Assembly (NCBI GenBank): GCA_012964845.1 | Contig: DTTG01000240.1 | Location: forward strand, 1 to 18,424 | Length of the DNA: 18,424 nucleotides | Direction of reading: 5' to 3' | Source: Fidelibacterota bacterium | GTDB taxonomy: Bacteria > Fidelibacterota > Marinisomatia > SCGC-AAA003-L08 > D37C17 | In this document: piece after piece, positions 1 through 8,520 of the stretch | Layout: every line of letters starts with the position of its first letter | How positions within the stretch are numbered: the stretch's first letter is position 1 | Made by a program: the position numbers and the translations under genes | The notes under the pieces: generated by a model | Databases searched by the model: none | Told to the model about the DNA's origin: nothing | What the model saw: the letters and a program-made list of their open reading frames with translations, nothing else

Positions 1-719
1 GCTGGACATTCATCTTTGTCTGGGGATTTATTGCCCTCATCACTTTTATTGATCCAGGATTTTACCAACGCAGTTTTGCCGGACAATCTCTGAAAACCGT
101 TCAAAGGGGAATACTTATCTCTGTGGGTTTTTGGGTGATATTTGACTGCATGACAGTCCTGTCCGGTCTATATGCATTGGCCGTACTGCCGGTTGTAGAA
201 ACGAGCCCTTATTTAGACCTTGCATCTCTGCTCCTGCCCCCATTTGCCAAGGGGATGTTTTTAGTTTCACTTTTTGCAATTGTCATGTCCACGGTTGACA
301 GCTTCACATTCATTTCCGCTTATACAATTGGCAGGGATTTACCCACCGTTTTGGGATTAAAACTTTCAGATGAGAAAATGATCCAACTCACCCGTGTGGG
401 ATTAGGTGTCACTGCCCTATTTTCCATCTGCCTGGCTCTTTATTTTGAATATGCGGTAGATATCTGGTATCTGGTGGGGTCGTTTGTAGTACCGACACTA
501 CTTATTCCCCTCATAACCGGATTGTATCAAATTAAAATCAGAAACCCTCTTGCGTTACTGCTCCTTCCCCCTGTAATTGCAATCTGCTGGTATATTTATG
601 GAATTACCCACCCAACTATTGAGGGCTACCCTAACTATATTTGGGGACTAGACCCCATGTATCCGGGAGTGGCAGTGAGTTTGGTTTTGTTTGCTGTTTA
701 TAAAGAGAGAAAGAAGTAA
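1..719 (+). CDS. Sodium:solute symporter (SSS family), C-terminal part
   Basis: The reading frame is open from the left edge (first full codon at position 3) to TAA at 717-719, giving 238 visible residues; the N-terminal half lies outside the window. A GTG at 123 is in frame but is internal, because conserved sequence (IDPGFYQRSFAGQ, then a loop into a membrane helix) lies before it. Members of this family import a solute with Na+ through an inner-membrane LeuT-like fold. The visible part holds about six hydrophobic helices. The helix with MSTVDSFTFISAYTIGRD (visible residues about 95-112) matches the family's serine/threonine-rich TM8, which carries Na2-site residues. The substrate cannot be told. 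It ends in a short basic tail (KERKK), as is usual. It is the only rightward gene here and converges on the aminotransferase, so it is not part of the long leftward array. Confidence 0.9.
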   Translation, partial: WTFIFVWGFIALITFIDPGFYQRSFAGQSLKTVQRGILISVGFWVIFDCMTVLSGLYALAVLPVVETSPYLDLASLLLPPFAKGMFLVSLFAIVMSTVDSFTFISAYTIGRDLPTVLGLKLSDEKMIQLTRVGLGVTALFSICLALYFEYAVDIWYLVGSFVVPTLLIPLITGLYQIKIRNPLALLLLPPVIAICWYIYGITHPTIEGYPNYIWGLDPMYPGVAVSLVLFAVYKERKK

Positions 720-822
720 GCCCCGCACACCAAAGGTGCATAAACCGATGGCGGGACAAAGCCCAGCAAAATGTGGGGAGTAAGGAGTAACGGGAATGGG
801 AGGGAAACGATTGCTTATATAT
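720..822. other. Convergent intergenic gap, G-rich on the + strand
   Basis: This 103-bp gap lies between two converging genes. It holds a small perfect hairpin (CACC-AAA-GGTG, 728-738). It also has a G-rich stretch, 775-804, with runs GGGG, GGG, GGG and GGG and a repeated AGTAA. No T-run follows the hairpin, so a classic intrinsic terminator is not visible. Termination for both genes presumably happens here, but that is inference from the convergent layout. Confidence 0.4.
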
Positions 823-2043
823 TTATGCTGGTGAAAAACTATTACTCGTTTTGAAGTAATCCAGCAATTTATTCATACTCTCTTCTATTTCCGGGATAGT
901 TATACCCGAATAGGCAAAGCGTATATATTTTCGGTCTTCATTAGGTAAGGGGGTTCCAAAATGCTCACGAGTACAAAATGAAACACCCGTTTCCCGTAAA
1001 ACTCTGCAACGGAAATCTTCATAGGATTGAGCACCAATCTGATGATATAATTCAGTAATATCCGGGAAAAGATAAAAAGTCGAATTCGGCGTAAATAAAC
1101 TGATACCATCAATCTCATTTAATTTAGTAGACAATAAATCTCTTCGTTTTTTTAATTCGGCAAGAATGTTTTGAGAGCCATCTTGATTTCCGGTAAGGGC
1201 TTCTACCCCTCCATATTGAATAAAATGATTGGTACAGGATTCATCATTCACGCTCAATTTGGCAAATATTTTCATTAAATCTGCAGAGCCAATTGCCGCA
1301 CCAAGTCTCCATCCGGTCATGGCATAGGTTTTAGAAAAGGTATATAAAATGACCGTTCTCTCCTGCATTCCAGGTAGGGATACAATACTTTTTGGTTTTC
1401 CGGAATACTGAACATTGAAATAAGCCTCATCACTGAGCACCCATAAATCATGCCGTAGAGCTAAGTCGGCAATCCAATCCATTTCATCTTGGTCAGATTC
1501 CCCTCCCATTGGGTTTTGGTAATTATTATAAACTAATAACCGGGTATTGGAATCTATCATTTCCTCTACTCTATCTCTATCAATACTAAATCCATTGGGC
1601 TTTGGGAGATAACCATAAGGTAGCGGAATTCCACCATGAAACTTAATCTGGCTTTCATAAATTGGATAGCCCGGATTTGGGTAGAGCACACCATCGCCGG
1701 GATTCATTAAAGCTTGTATAAATTTGGATATAACGGGTTTGCCTCCGGGCTGTACAACTACATTTTCCCGAGTTAAAGAAATACCTCGTTCAAAACCAAT
1801 TATTTCTGCAAGGGCATCCCGTAATTGGGGAATACCAACCGATGGATTATACCCCGTTTTTCCATCTTGAAGCGCTCTATTTGCAGCTTCCATAATATTA
1901 CCTGGTGTAGGAATATTAATATCACCCAAATGGAAGGGATATACCTTATTCCCTTCAGCTGCAAATTCGGCTGCATCCTGTGATACTGCAAATGCTGTTT
2001 CTGTACCGAGTTTTGTAAGGCGGGATGCGAAATCGGTTTTCAT
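823..2043 (-). CDS. PLP-dependent aminotransferase, class I/II (fold type I)
   Basis: A complete 406-residue protein, the usual length for the aspartate-aminotransferase family, likely cytosolic. Such enzymes move an amino group between an amino acid and a 2-oxo acid using pyridoxal phosphate. Visible family residues: N177 in NPMG (normally NPTG), D205 and Y208 in SDEAYF (PLP ring N and O3' contacts), the Schiff-base lysine K238 in YTFSKTYAMTGWRLG, R246 for the PLP phosphate, and R375 in YIRFAYSG, which binds the substrate carboxylate. The N-terminal GDINIPTP and TGYNPSVGIPQLRDA segments are typical. ATG at 2043 overlaps the stop of the transketolase-like gene (ATGA, 2040-2043), with GGAG five bases upstream, so the two are probably translationally coupled. 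The substrate is unknown; aspartate, alanine or aromatic specificity cannot be assigned from sequence alone. An annotation as aspartate aminotransferase would be a guess. Confidence 0.9.
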   Translation of the reverse strand: MKTDFASRLTKLGTETAFAVSQDAAEFAAEGNKVYPFHLGDINIPTPGNIMEAANRALQDGKTGYNPSVGIPQLRDALAEIIGFERGISLTRENVVVQPGGKPVISKFIQALMNPGDGVLYPNPGYPIYESQIKFHGGIPLPYGYLPKPNGFSIDRDRVEEMIDSNTRLLVYNNYQNPMGGESDQDEMDWIADLALRHDLWVLSDEAYFNVQYSGKPKSIVSLPGMQERTVILYTFSKTYAMTGWRLGAAIGSADLMKIFAKLSVNDESCTNHFIQYGGVEALTGNQDGSQNILAELKKRRDLLSTKLNEIDGISLFTPNSTFYLFPDITELYHQIGAQSYEDFRCRVLRETGVSFCTREHFGTPLPNEDRKYIRFAYSGITIPEIEESMNKLLDYFKTSNSFSPA

Positions 2044-4385
2044 CCTATCTCCATTTTTTCAAATATAGTTTCTGGTATAGATTTCTTCAACGAATCTATG
2101 CGTAATTTTCTTTCACTGCTGAATTTTTGAATGGCTTCTAATTGCCAATGCGCTGATAAATGAGATTCGTCAATTACCTCTTCTAAATTGCCTCCAAACC
2201 GCCAGCTATTATCCCAATCCGGGGATAACGAGTACGCTTTCACAATTGGATGCTGTACCCAATGTGACATATTTCCAATGGATGAGTTGGTAATTACCAT
2301 ACAATCCAACCATTCATCCTCTTTCATAACTGAACTTCGATATTCCTCTGACTGTAATTGAAATAATCCCCAAGATAACGCAGCTACAATTTTTATATTG
2401 GATCCATCTGCAATAATTTGAGGAAGAATAGAACATAATTCATTTATGACAGAGGTGCCTCTTACCAACACTACTCCTTCTTTTTCTCTGTCATCATTAT
2501 AATCTTTAATTACGTAAGCACCTTTAGCGGCTTCAAAATGGGATGGCATTCCCAAGTTTTTACGATGGGGTATTTCAATGGATGGTCGGGTTAAATGTAA
2601 TGCAATAATGGGCACATCCTCAGCCAATGCTGCCCCAAGCATAACTGGAACTTCATTATACTCCCAGGGGTGTAAGTTGAGAATTTTACCTTCGGGAAAT
2701 AATTGAGTTACGCCAGGAGCAAAAATTCCAAAATGTGTTCTAAAATCTTCAGCAGTTTCTGGTCCTGAATGCCCTGCTACCCAAATGGTTTTTCCCACTT
2801 TCAATTGGGAGTCCTGCGCAATTTGACTGAATAATCGATAGGCTCCATACTTTAAATACGAAAATGACCCATAGGTACTGCAGGAAGTGATATAACCATT
2901 AAATTCTTTATAGGGGTCTTTGGCAAAATTCACAGTACTAATTCCTGTCATAAGCCCGGCATTTGCAAATTCAGTGATTCCCTGAGGAAGCAATGTTCCT
3001 TTGGGATTTCTCTCACGATGATACATTCCAAAATCTGGACTATTATTCCATCCTTTACTAAATCCGGCAATATTGGTAGATCCGGCTAAATCTGCTGAGC
3101 AGACCAATGCCAGAGGCCTGCCATACTTTTCTTGACAATAGGAATTCAGCCAGGATCCAAAATTTCCAAAGGCAGCACGGTTGGGTGCTTTTTCACCCGG
3201 CTCACGATATAAATTAGTGGGATAGTTTTTATAATCGTAGATTGTGTCATCATCAAAAGGGTTCTGTTCAAACCCCATTTTTACAGAATTATTTTCCGGG
3301 ATTGAATCTGCTATATCAAGCAGTCTATCTGCCAAATAATCTGCTAAACCATCCATAGAATCAAATAATGACATGACCGATTGAAGCGTATCTGCCATTT
3401 GTATTTTGTTTATTTCAAAATCTTCGGAGGCTTCTGCATTCAGATGCTCAAATTGTACTCCAAAGCGTTCGCCGAATTCACTTTTTATATTCCAAAATTC
3501 TTTAGAATTCCGTTTATGGGGGGCGCCGTGACTGGCATTATCAAATTTATCATAGCCCCTGCCCTTGCGGGTTTTCAGCCATAATGCCTTGGGTTGATTT
3601 TTATTTTCAGATTCAAATAATTCATCATATGCAGTAAGAATACTTTCCCAATCTTCACCATTTTCTGTTCCTGCGACTTTCCAGCCGTAGGGTTCAAACC
3701 AATCTTTTGGGCTCCCTGCTTTTATATCGCTGAAGGGACGGTCATCAATCCCGTAATCATTCCAATCAACAACGTAGATTAAATTACCCAGTCCCAAACC
3801 GTAGGCTGCAATTCTTGCTTCGTGGGAAACACCGGTAGTAAGCCCACCTTCCCCTTCCATTGCAAACACTCTCGTATTAGAGGCAACGCTGTATTTGAGA
3901 GCAAAGGCCTGACCGGCTGCAGGAGCAGCCCCATGCCCGGATGGACCTGTATTATACTTGAAAAATAGAGTTTTCCCTTCCATCTCAGCATGACCAGGCA
4001 AGCCTCCTCTTCGCCGGAGTGTTAGCAGGTCTTCCCAATATAGGGTAAATTTATCTCCCATTGGATTGACATATTTTACATCACCCGTTTCATTATATTT
4101 TCTCCGCAAGGCTTCATTGAATACTGCTAATGTCGAATAGACCACCGGATTGGTATGTCCGGCAACCAGAACAAATCGATCACCAAATGTTTCACCGGGA
4201 TTGCGGATATCCCATTTCATTACACCTGATAATAATGTGGCAATCAGTGCCGGCACCTTAGAGCGGGATCCGCCAGGGTGTCCACTTTGAGATAGATTTA
4301 AGGCAATATCAATACATTGATCTATCATTCCGGCGATGGCATCCCAATAGTCTAAATTAATTTTGTGTTGTTTATATAGATTCAT
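2040..4385 (-). CDS. Divergent transketolase-like thiamine-diphosphate enzyme
   Basis: 781 residues, longer than usual transketolases (about 620-690). The transketolase order of blocks is clear: SGHPGGSRSK (34-43), AGHTNP (75-80), LPGHAEMEG (129-137), TGPSGHGAAPAAGQA (146-160), a ThDP/metal region MEGEGG...HEA (176-190) ending in VVDWNDYGID (205-214), a Pyr domain with SADLAGS (430-436), QGITEFANAG with the expected catalytic Glu E472, and LTRP (598-601) where family members have SRQ. Two differences stand out: the canonical GDG metal motif reads GEG (E179), and the usual DGPTHQP block is replaced by GHSGPETAEDFRTH (538-551). ThDP chemistry on a ketose or 2-oxo acid is therefore likely, but the substrate may not be a normal pentose phosphate. 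The gene lies 15 bp behind the DUF885 lipoprotein gene and overlaps the aminotransferase gene by 4 bp. An alternative reading is an ordinary but diverged transketolase. It does not resemble AceE or DXS in the blocks I can see. Confidence 0.82.
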   Translation of the reverse strand: MNLYKQHKINLDYWDAIAGMIDQCIDIALNLSQSGHPGGSRSKVPALIATLLSGVMKWDIRNPGETFGDRFVLVAGHTNPVVYSTLAVFNEALRRKYNETGDVKYVNPMGDKFTLYWEDLLTLRRRGGLPGHAEMEGKTLFFKYNTGPSGHGAAPAAGQAFALKYSVASNTRVFAMEGEGGLTTGVSHEARIAAYGLGLGNLIYVVDWNDYGIDDRPFSDIKAGSPKDWFEPYGWKVAGTENGEDWESILTAYDELFESENKNQPKALWLKTRKGRGYDKFDNASHGAPHKRNSKEFWNIKSEFGERFGVQFEHLNAEASEDFEINKIQMADTLQSVMSLFDSMDGLADYLADRLLDIADSIPENNSVKMGFEQNPFDDDTIYDYKNYPTNLYREPGEKAPNRAAFGNFGSWLNSYCQEKYGRPLALVCSADLAGSTNIAGFSKGWNNSPDFGMYHRERNPKGTLLPQGITEFANAGLMTGISTVNFAKDPYKEFNGYITSCSTYGSFSYLKYGAYRLFSQIAQDSQLKVGKTIWVAGHSGPETAEDFRTHFGIFAPGVTQLFPEGKILNLHPWEYNEVPVMLGAALAEDVPIIALHLTRPSIEIPHRKNLGMPSHFEAAKGAYVIKDYNDDREKEGVVLVRGTSVINELCSILPQIIADGSNIKIVAALSWGLFQLQSEEYRSSVMKEDEWLDCMVITNSSIGNMSHWVQHPIVKAYSLSPDWDNSWRFGGNLEEVIDESHLSAHWQLEAIQKFSSERKLRIDSLKKSIPETIFEKMEIG

Positions 4386-4400
4386 AATAAGGGTGTAAAA

Positions 4401-6107
4401 TTACGGTAATAATACTCGTTTCTTCAACTCAAAGAGAGGGATTATTCCATCTTGTAAAATTAATCTGTGAAATTCAGAAAGCACGAAATTATCCCCCTGC
4501 TTACGTTTATATTCTGCCAGGAGTGAATTCAATTCCATTACCCCAATAAACGAAGCTGTTCCGGAAAAATAATTTAAATCCGTTTCCATTTGTGCCAATT
4601 GGGCTTCATTCTCTTTCATAAAGGCCATTTCCCGTAGAAATTTAATAGCATCTTCCCGGTTTATTTCACGAGAATAATACCGCATTTCCATAATTGTCCG
4701 AGCAATAATAGAAATTTCTTCCTTCAATTTTAAAATATGATACTCCTGATCCCAATTAGCATATCCTTCTTCTATTAACATATTTAAGGCGTAGAATTTC
4801 CATCCGGAAGCAGTGACTAAATCGGGAAATAAATATCGAATCATTGATGCATAATTTTGAGAGTATCCCAACTGTATCCCATAACCCGGAAGAATATGCA
4901 TAGCATTGATAATATCTATTTCCTGCTGGTTCAAATTATATTCTCCAAAATCACCCTCAGGGGCTTTTATATTATAAACAATATCCATGGAAACTTTTTT
5001 AGGATGATTATCAAATAAGAAAACCGGAGATTGAGAACTGCTGTAATCTGGTGCGAATTCCAGTTTGATGGTTTTATTTTTTTTCCTGGGTAAAATAGAT
5101 TTCGTATAGCAAAAAATTTCAATGGCAGTTAATGATTTGTAAAATCGGGAAAGTACCTCATCATTTCTTATCTTATTTTTTGGATTATTATAAATATCAT
5201 CAATGGTCCATTGAATGACTTCCAGAGTATCAGCGCGGTCTAACCAAACGGGCTCGTCATTTTCCTTTAAGTAAAATGGTAAAGTCAAATGAAACAACCT
5301 GTCTTGAATGGGTATGAGTTTTTTCTTGGCCAATTCATATACATGAGGGGACAAATATTTACCTCCGGTGAAATGGTTAAATCCATTCTGGATTAAGGAT
5401 ACATCTGAAGGAAAATTGATCTCATCAAATTTGACAGCTTGAGAATTAATCCAATTTTTAAAATCTTCTAATGCTACAGTAGATTTTTTAATTAAATCAT
5501 CAATATTATCAAGGGTAATATTATCAGAATTTAATTTCAGGGGTAGTTGCTGAAGGAGAATAAGCAATTTATCCACCCTGGTATTGCTGTAGAGAATGTG
5601 GATTTTTGAATGGGCGATCATGAGAATCTTGGAATTTTCCAAAAGTTCTGGAATTTTTCCCAGCCTTGATTGTATAGCAGACACCCGATTATCCATATCA
5701 ATATTTTCCCGTTCACTCAAAATATATAATCCATCATGTAATTCATCAAGGGTCCATAATGGATTCCACTCCCATGGTTTTATTTCATCTATGACATATT
5801 TCATTTTTTCCAATTGAGAATATAGAATGTTGTAGTCAATACGGGAATTATGTGCAATCTTGGTGGCATCGATTTGGGACAATTCTATTAGAAATCGAGA
5901 AATATCAGCATAATATTCATCCATCTCTGTTTTGGTGTTCAATGAAAATCTGCCATTATTTTTACTCATATTATAGCGGGTGGATTCAACAGGATGATAT
6001 TTAAAATACCAACTGATAAAGGCCTGGTTTAAATTATCAAATGAAGTTTCCGGAGAACTCCGACAGCCAAATATTATTATTCCAATTAGGATCAATATTC
6101 GTTTCAT
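4401..6107 (-). CDS. DUF885-family lipoprotein, probably catalytically inactive
   Basis: The frame is open further upstream, but ATG at 6107 is preferred because it starts MKRILILIGIIIFGC, a short lipoprotein signal with the acylated cysteine at residue 15. That gives 568 residues. After the signal comes a long, mostly helical domain (HPVESTRYNMSK, ISRFLIELSQID, HDGLYILSE) and a C-terminal part like DUF885 proteins, which are predicted zinc metallopeptidases. Family members carry HExxPGHxxQ and, further on, EGWxxY. Here the matching stretch reads HILPGYGIQ (residues 404-412) and SGWKFY (434-439), so the Glu and second His of the first motif and the Glu of the second are gone. I infer a membrane-anchored pseudo-enzyme or binding protein. 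No clear Shine-Dalgarno precedes the start. It sits 22 bp after nadK and 15 bp before the transketolase-like gene. Family assignment is by motif memory and is moderately sure. Confidence 0.7.
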   Translation of the reverse strand: MKRILILIGIIIFGCRSSPETSFDNLNQAFISWYFKYHPVESTRYNMSKNNGRFSLNTKTEMDEYYADISRFLIELSQIDATKIAHNSRIDYNILYSQLEKMKYVIDEIKPWEWNPLWTLDELHDGLYILSERENIDMDNRVSAIQSRLGKIPELLENSKILMIAHSKIHILYSNTRVDKLLILLQQLPLKLNSDNITLDNIDDLIKKSTVALEDFKNWINSQAVKFDEINFPSDVSLIQNGFNHFTGGKYLSPHVYELAKKKLIPIQDRLFHLTLPFYLKENDEPVWLDRADTLEVIQWTIDDIYNNPKNKIRNDEVLSRFYKSLTAIEIFCYTKSILPRKKNKTIKLEFAPDYSSSQSPVFLFDNHPKKVSMDIVYNIKAPEGDFGEYNLNQQEIDIINAMHILPGYGIQLGYSQNYASMIRYLFPDLVTASGWKFYALNMLIEEGYANWDQEYHILKLKEEISIIARTIMEMRYYSREINREDAIKFLREMAFMKENEAQLAQMETDLNYFSGTASFIGVMELNSLLAEYKRKQGDNFVLSEFHRLILQDGIIPLFELKKRVLLP

Positions 6108-6129
6108 TGCTTTAGAAAGGAAAAAAGGA

Positions 6130-7002
6130 TTAACGGACTTTTCCCAACCAGCCCATTTTTGTCCGGAGTGTTTTAAAATAACCATCTTCAAGAAGACTAA
6201 CGATTTGGGCGCTATGAGAGGCTTTTGTTATTTGAATCTGGGTTTGGTCATCGATCCGCACTTTAATCTGACCATCCACTGCCAATGAAATACCATCATA
6301 AGGTTCAGGGAAACTCATGGTAATAGTTTCGGCAGATCTGAGGACAATTGGGCGAGCCGACAAACTATGGGGGCAAATTGGCGTAACGGTTATAGAATCC
6401 ATTGAAGGATAAATAATGGGTCCGCCGGCTGATAGTGAATAGGCTGTACTTCCGGTTGGTGTTGATATTATTACCCCATCTCCTTCAAATGTATTCAGGT
6501 AATGATTTGAGACATGAACTTCTGCCTTTAATAGCCTGGCTGAGGGGCCATGATCAACAACAATATCATTGAGTGCCCATAATATTTGTTTTTCATCATT
6601 TTCTGAAGTTATTTGGACTTCCAATAACATTCGCTGAGTGACCATATAATCATTTTTCAGAATACTATGAATACTCTCCGTTAGATTTTTTTCTGTACAT
6701 TCACTGAGGAATCCCAATCCTCCAATATGGATGCCCATAATGGGAATCATATTTTGTTCCAATCGTCGGACAGTAGAGAGGATAGTGCCATCTCCTCCAA
6801 TGGCGAATAATATATCACATTTATCAACCAACTCTAAAAAATCCATGATTGTATAATCCCCTGGGATATTAAATTCAATATTTTTTTCTAAATCTGAAGA
6901 AATGAGAAATTCTATATTTTCATTACCCAAAATGGTATGCACCTTTTGGAGAATAGGATAAAATTCCTCCTTCCGATAATTTCCTGTACATCCGATAATC
7001 AT
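6130..7002 (-). CDS. nadK: NAD kinase
   Basis: A 290-residue cytosolic enzyme that phosphorylates NAD+ to NADP+ using ATP or polyphosphate. The GGDGT motif is at residues 69-73 with the catalytic Asp71. GIHIGGLGFLSE follows at 90-101, ALNDIVV (NAD contact) at 143-149, FEGDG at 172-176, and the glycine-rich TPTGSTAYSLSAGGP at 181-195. Length and motif order are normal. The start ATG overlaps the xseB stop as ATGA (6999-7002), so xseA, xseB and nadK look co-transcribed and coupled. The stop lies 22 bp before the lipoprotein start. Confidence 0.97.
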   Translation of the reverse strand: MIIGCTGNYRKEEFYPILQKVHTILGNENIEFLISSDLEKNIEFNIPGDYTIMDFLELVDKCDILFAIGGDGTILSTVRRLEQNMIPIMGIHIGGLGFLSECTEKNLTESIHSILKNDYMVTQRMLLEVQITSENDEKQILWALNDIVVDHGPSARLLKAEVHVSNHYLNTFEGDGVIISTPTGSTAYSLSAGGPIIYPSMDSITVTPICPHSLSARPIVLRSAETITMSFPEPYDGISLAVDGQIKVRIDDQTQIQITKASHSAQIVSLLEDGYFKTLRTKMGWLGKVR

Positions 7003-7226
7003 GATTGTTTTATTCCCGGTTTTTCACTAAACTCATCATTTTCCTTAACCAGGGTAGTGATACGATTTTCTACTTCATCCAATTGAGTTCGGCATATTTT
7101 CATTAATTTCATTCCATCTTCAAATAAGTGAACCATTTTATCCAGCGATAGGTTTTCAGACTCCAATTCTTCAATGATGGCTTGAAGATCAGAGAGTGTT
7201 TTTTCAAAGGGTTGTTTTTCAGACAT
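6999..7226 (-). CDS. xseB: Exodeoxyribonuclease VII small subunit
   Basis: 75 residues, normal for XseB. It forms a helical hairpin that binds several copies per large subunit of exonuclease VII, which degrades single-stranded DNA from both ends. The family signature LSLDKMVHLFEDGMKLMKIC (26-45), followed by LDEVENRI, is clear. ATG at 7226 lies inside the end of xseA (8-bp overlap) with AAGGA about ten bases upstream, and its own stop overlaps nadK. The tight overlaps suit the need for balanced large and small subunits. Confidence 0.95.
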   Translation of the reverse strand: MSEKQPFEKTLSDLQAIIEELESENLSLDKMVHLFEDGMKLMKICRTQLDEVENRITTLVKENDEFSEKPGIKQS

Positions 7227-8433
7227 TTTGAATTTTTCCTTCTTTAACTTTTGTTTTTAATATTCCCCGAGCTACCTGAACAGTCACATCATCATTAACC
7301 TTAACCTGGTTAGGTGAAAAAATAATATTGTTTTTTGAGTCTGTAGCTATTGCAAATCCTCTTTTTAGCTGTGTTTTAGGATTCAATAATAATATTTTAT
7401 CTTGTAAAGAGTCCACTTTTCTTTTTTGGGAAATAAATGTACTTTGGGTGCTCTGTTTTAGGCGACGATTAAAATCGTTAAGTTTTTCATCCCACTGTTC
7501 CAGAACTAAATGCGGTTTAAAAAATCCATGCCGTTTATGAAAGCTGTCAATTTTTTCATTATGTACAACAATCATCTGTTTAGATGCTGAATAAATTCTT
7601 TCCGAAATATTATCCAAAAACTGAATGGTTTCCTGCCTATCTTCAGCTGCTATTTCAGCGGCGGCAGAAGGAGTAGGCGCCCGATAATCCGCAGCATAAT
7701 CTGATAATGTGGTATCCGTTTCGTGACCTATGGCCGTAATAACTGGAATGTGAGAGGCAAATATGGCACGGACAACCTGCTCATCATTAAAACACCACAG
7801 GTCTTCCAGCGAACCACCTCCCCTACCCACAATGAGTGTATCCATTTTCCCATATTGATTCATTGATTCAATGGCTTTTGAGATTTCACCTGCAGCATAT
7901 TGACCTTGAACAGAAACAGGATAAATCAGGCAGGACACATGCGGTGCACGGCGATTTAAAACCTGGATGATGTCTCTCAGCACTGCACCTTCACTACTGG
8001 TGATAATGCCAATTCTACGGGGAAAGCGTGGAATTTGCTTTTTACTTTCCTGGGAAAATAATCCTTCCAGTTCCAATTTTTCTTTTAGTGCCTCGTATGC
8101 CAGCCACAACTCACCCTGCCCAGTGGGATATAAGTTTCTAATCTGCAGCTGAAACTGCCCTCTGGGGGAATACAAAGATAAATCACCATTAACGGTTACC
8201 TTTAATCCAGAAACCGGTTTATGTTTTAACTGTTTGGCATAGGGTGAGAAGATAACAGCAGACAGCTCACTTTGTCCATCTTTCAGGGTTAGGTAAATAT
8301 GTCCGGATGGATAGGGCTTACAGGAAGCAATTTCACCCTGAATCCACAGGTTTGCATAATTCTTTTCCAAGGTATATTTCACCTGGTTTGCAACCTGAGT
8401 AATGGTTAGAATAGAATGGCCGGCAATATTCAT
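7219..8433 (-). CDS. xseA: Exodeoxyribonuclease VII large subunit
   Basis: 404 residues from ATG 8433. The frame can be extended to a TTG at 8463, but the ATG gives the usual XseA beginning (a few residues and then SILTITQVANQVKYTLE) and has GGCGG upstream. Domains: an N-terminal OB fold (about 5-105, LWIQGEIASCKPYPSGHIYLTL), then the catalytic domain with GIITSSEGAVLRDI (142-155), GRGGGSLEDLW (203-213), GHETDTTLSDYAAD (236-249) and PTPSAAAE (253-260), then a basic helical C-terminal arm that binds XseB. All family motifs are intact. It leads the xseA-xseB-nadK block and overlaps xseB by 8 bp. Confidence 0.96.
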   Translation of the reverse strand: MNIAGHSILTITQVANQVKYTLEKNYANLWIQGEIASCKPYPSGHIYLTLKDGQSELSAVIFSPYAKQLKHKPVSGLKVTVNGDLSLYSPRGQFQLQIRNLYPTGQGELWLAYEALKEKLELEGLFSQESKKQIPRFPRRIGIITSSEGAVLRDIIQVLNRRAPHVSCLIYPVSVQGQYAAGEISKAIESMNQYGKMDTLIVGRGGGSLEDLWCFNDEQVVRAIFASHIPVITAIGHETDTTLSDYAADYRAPTPSAAAEIAAEDRQETIQFLDNISERIYSASKQMIVVHNEKIDSFHKRHGFFKPHLVLEQWDEKLNDFNRRLKQSTQSTFISQKRKVDSLQDKILLLNPKTQLKRGFAIATDSKNNIIFSPNQVKVNDDVTVQVARGILKTKVKEGKIQNV

Positions 8434-8520
8434 TGAATGACAATGCCGCCAACTCAAATTCAAATTGACGGCACAATTAATTCAATTTTACATCATAAAT
8501 ATTATGATATGGAAATTAAA
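8434..8520. repeat. Gap with 17-bp palindrome between the bS22-like gene and xseA
   Basis: This 87-bp AT-rich gap contains ATCATAA-ATA-TTATGAT (8492-8508), a perfect 7-bp inverted repeat with a 3-base loop, starting 12 bp past the bS22-like stop. No T-run follows on the leftward transcript, so it is a weak terminator candidate at best. It could equally be an operator or an RNA-processing site. Function is not shown by the sequence. Confidence 0.35.

Noticed and set aside
728..738. CACC-AAA-GGTG hairpin as an intrinsic terminator
   Set aside because: The stem is only 4 bp and no T-run follows on either strand.
6108..6191. Upstream in-frame extension of the DUF885 lipoprotein
   Set aside because: It would bury the lipoprotein signal and overlap the end of nadK; ATG 6107 gives a proper signal and lipobox.
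8465..8505. TTGACG followed by an AT-rich -10-like element on the + strand in the bS22-xseA gap
   Set aside because: It would read antisense into the bS22 and HU genes with no rightward gene to serve. Chance is more likely.
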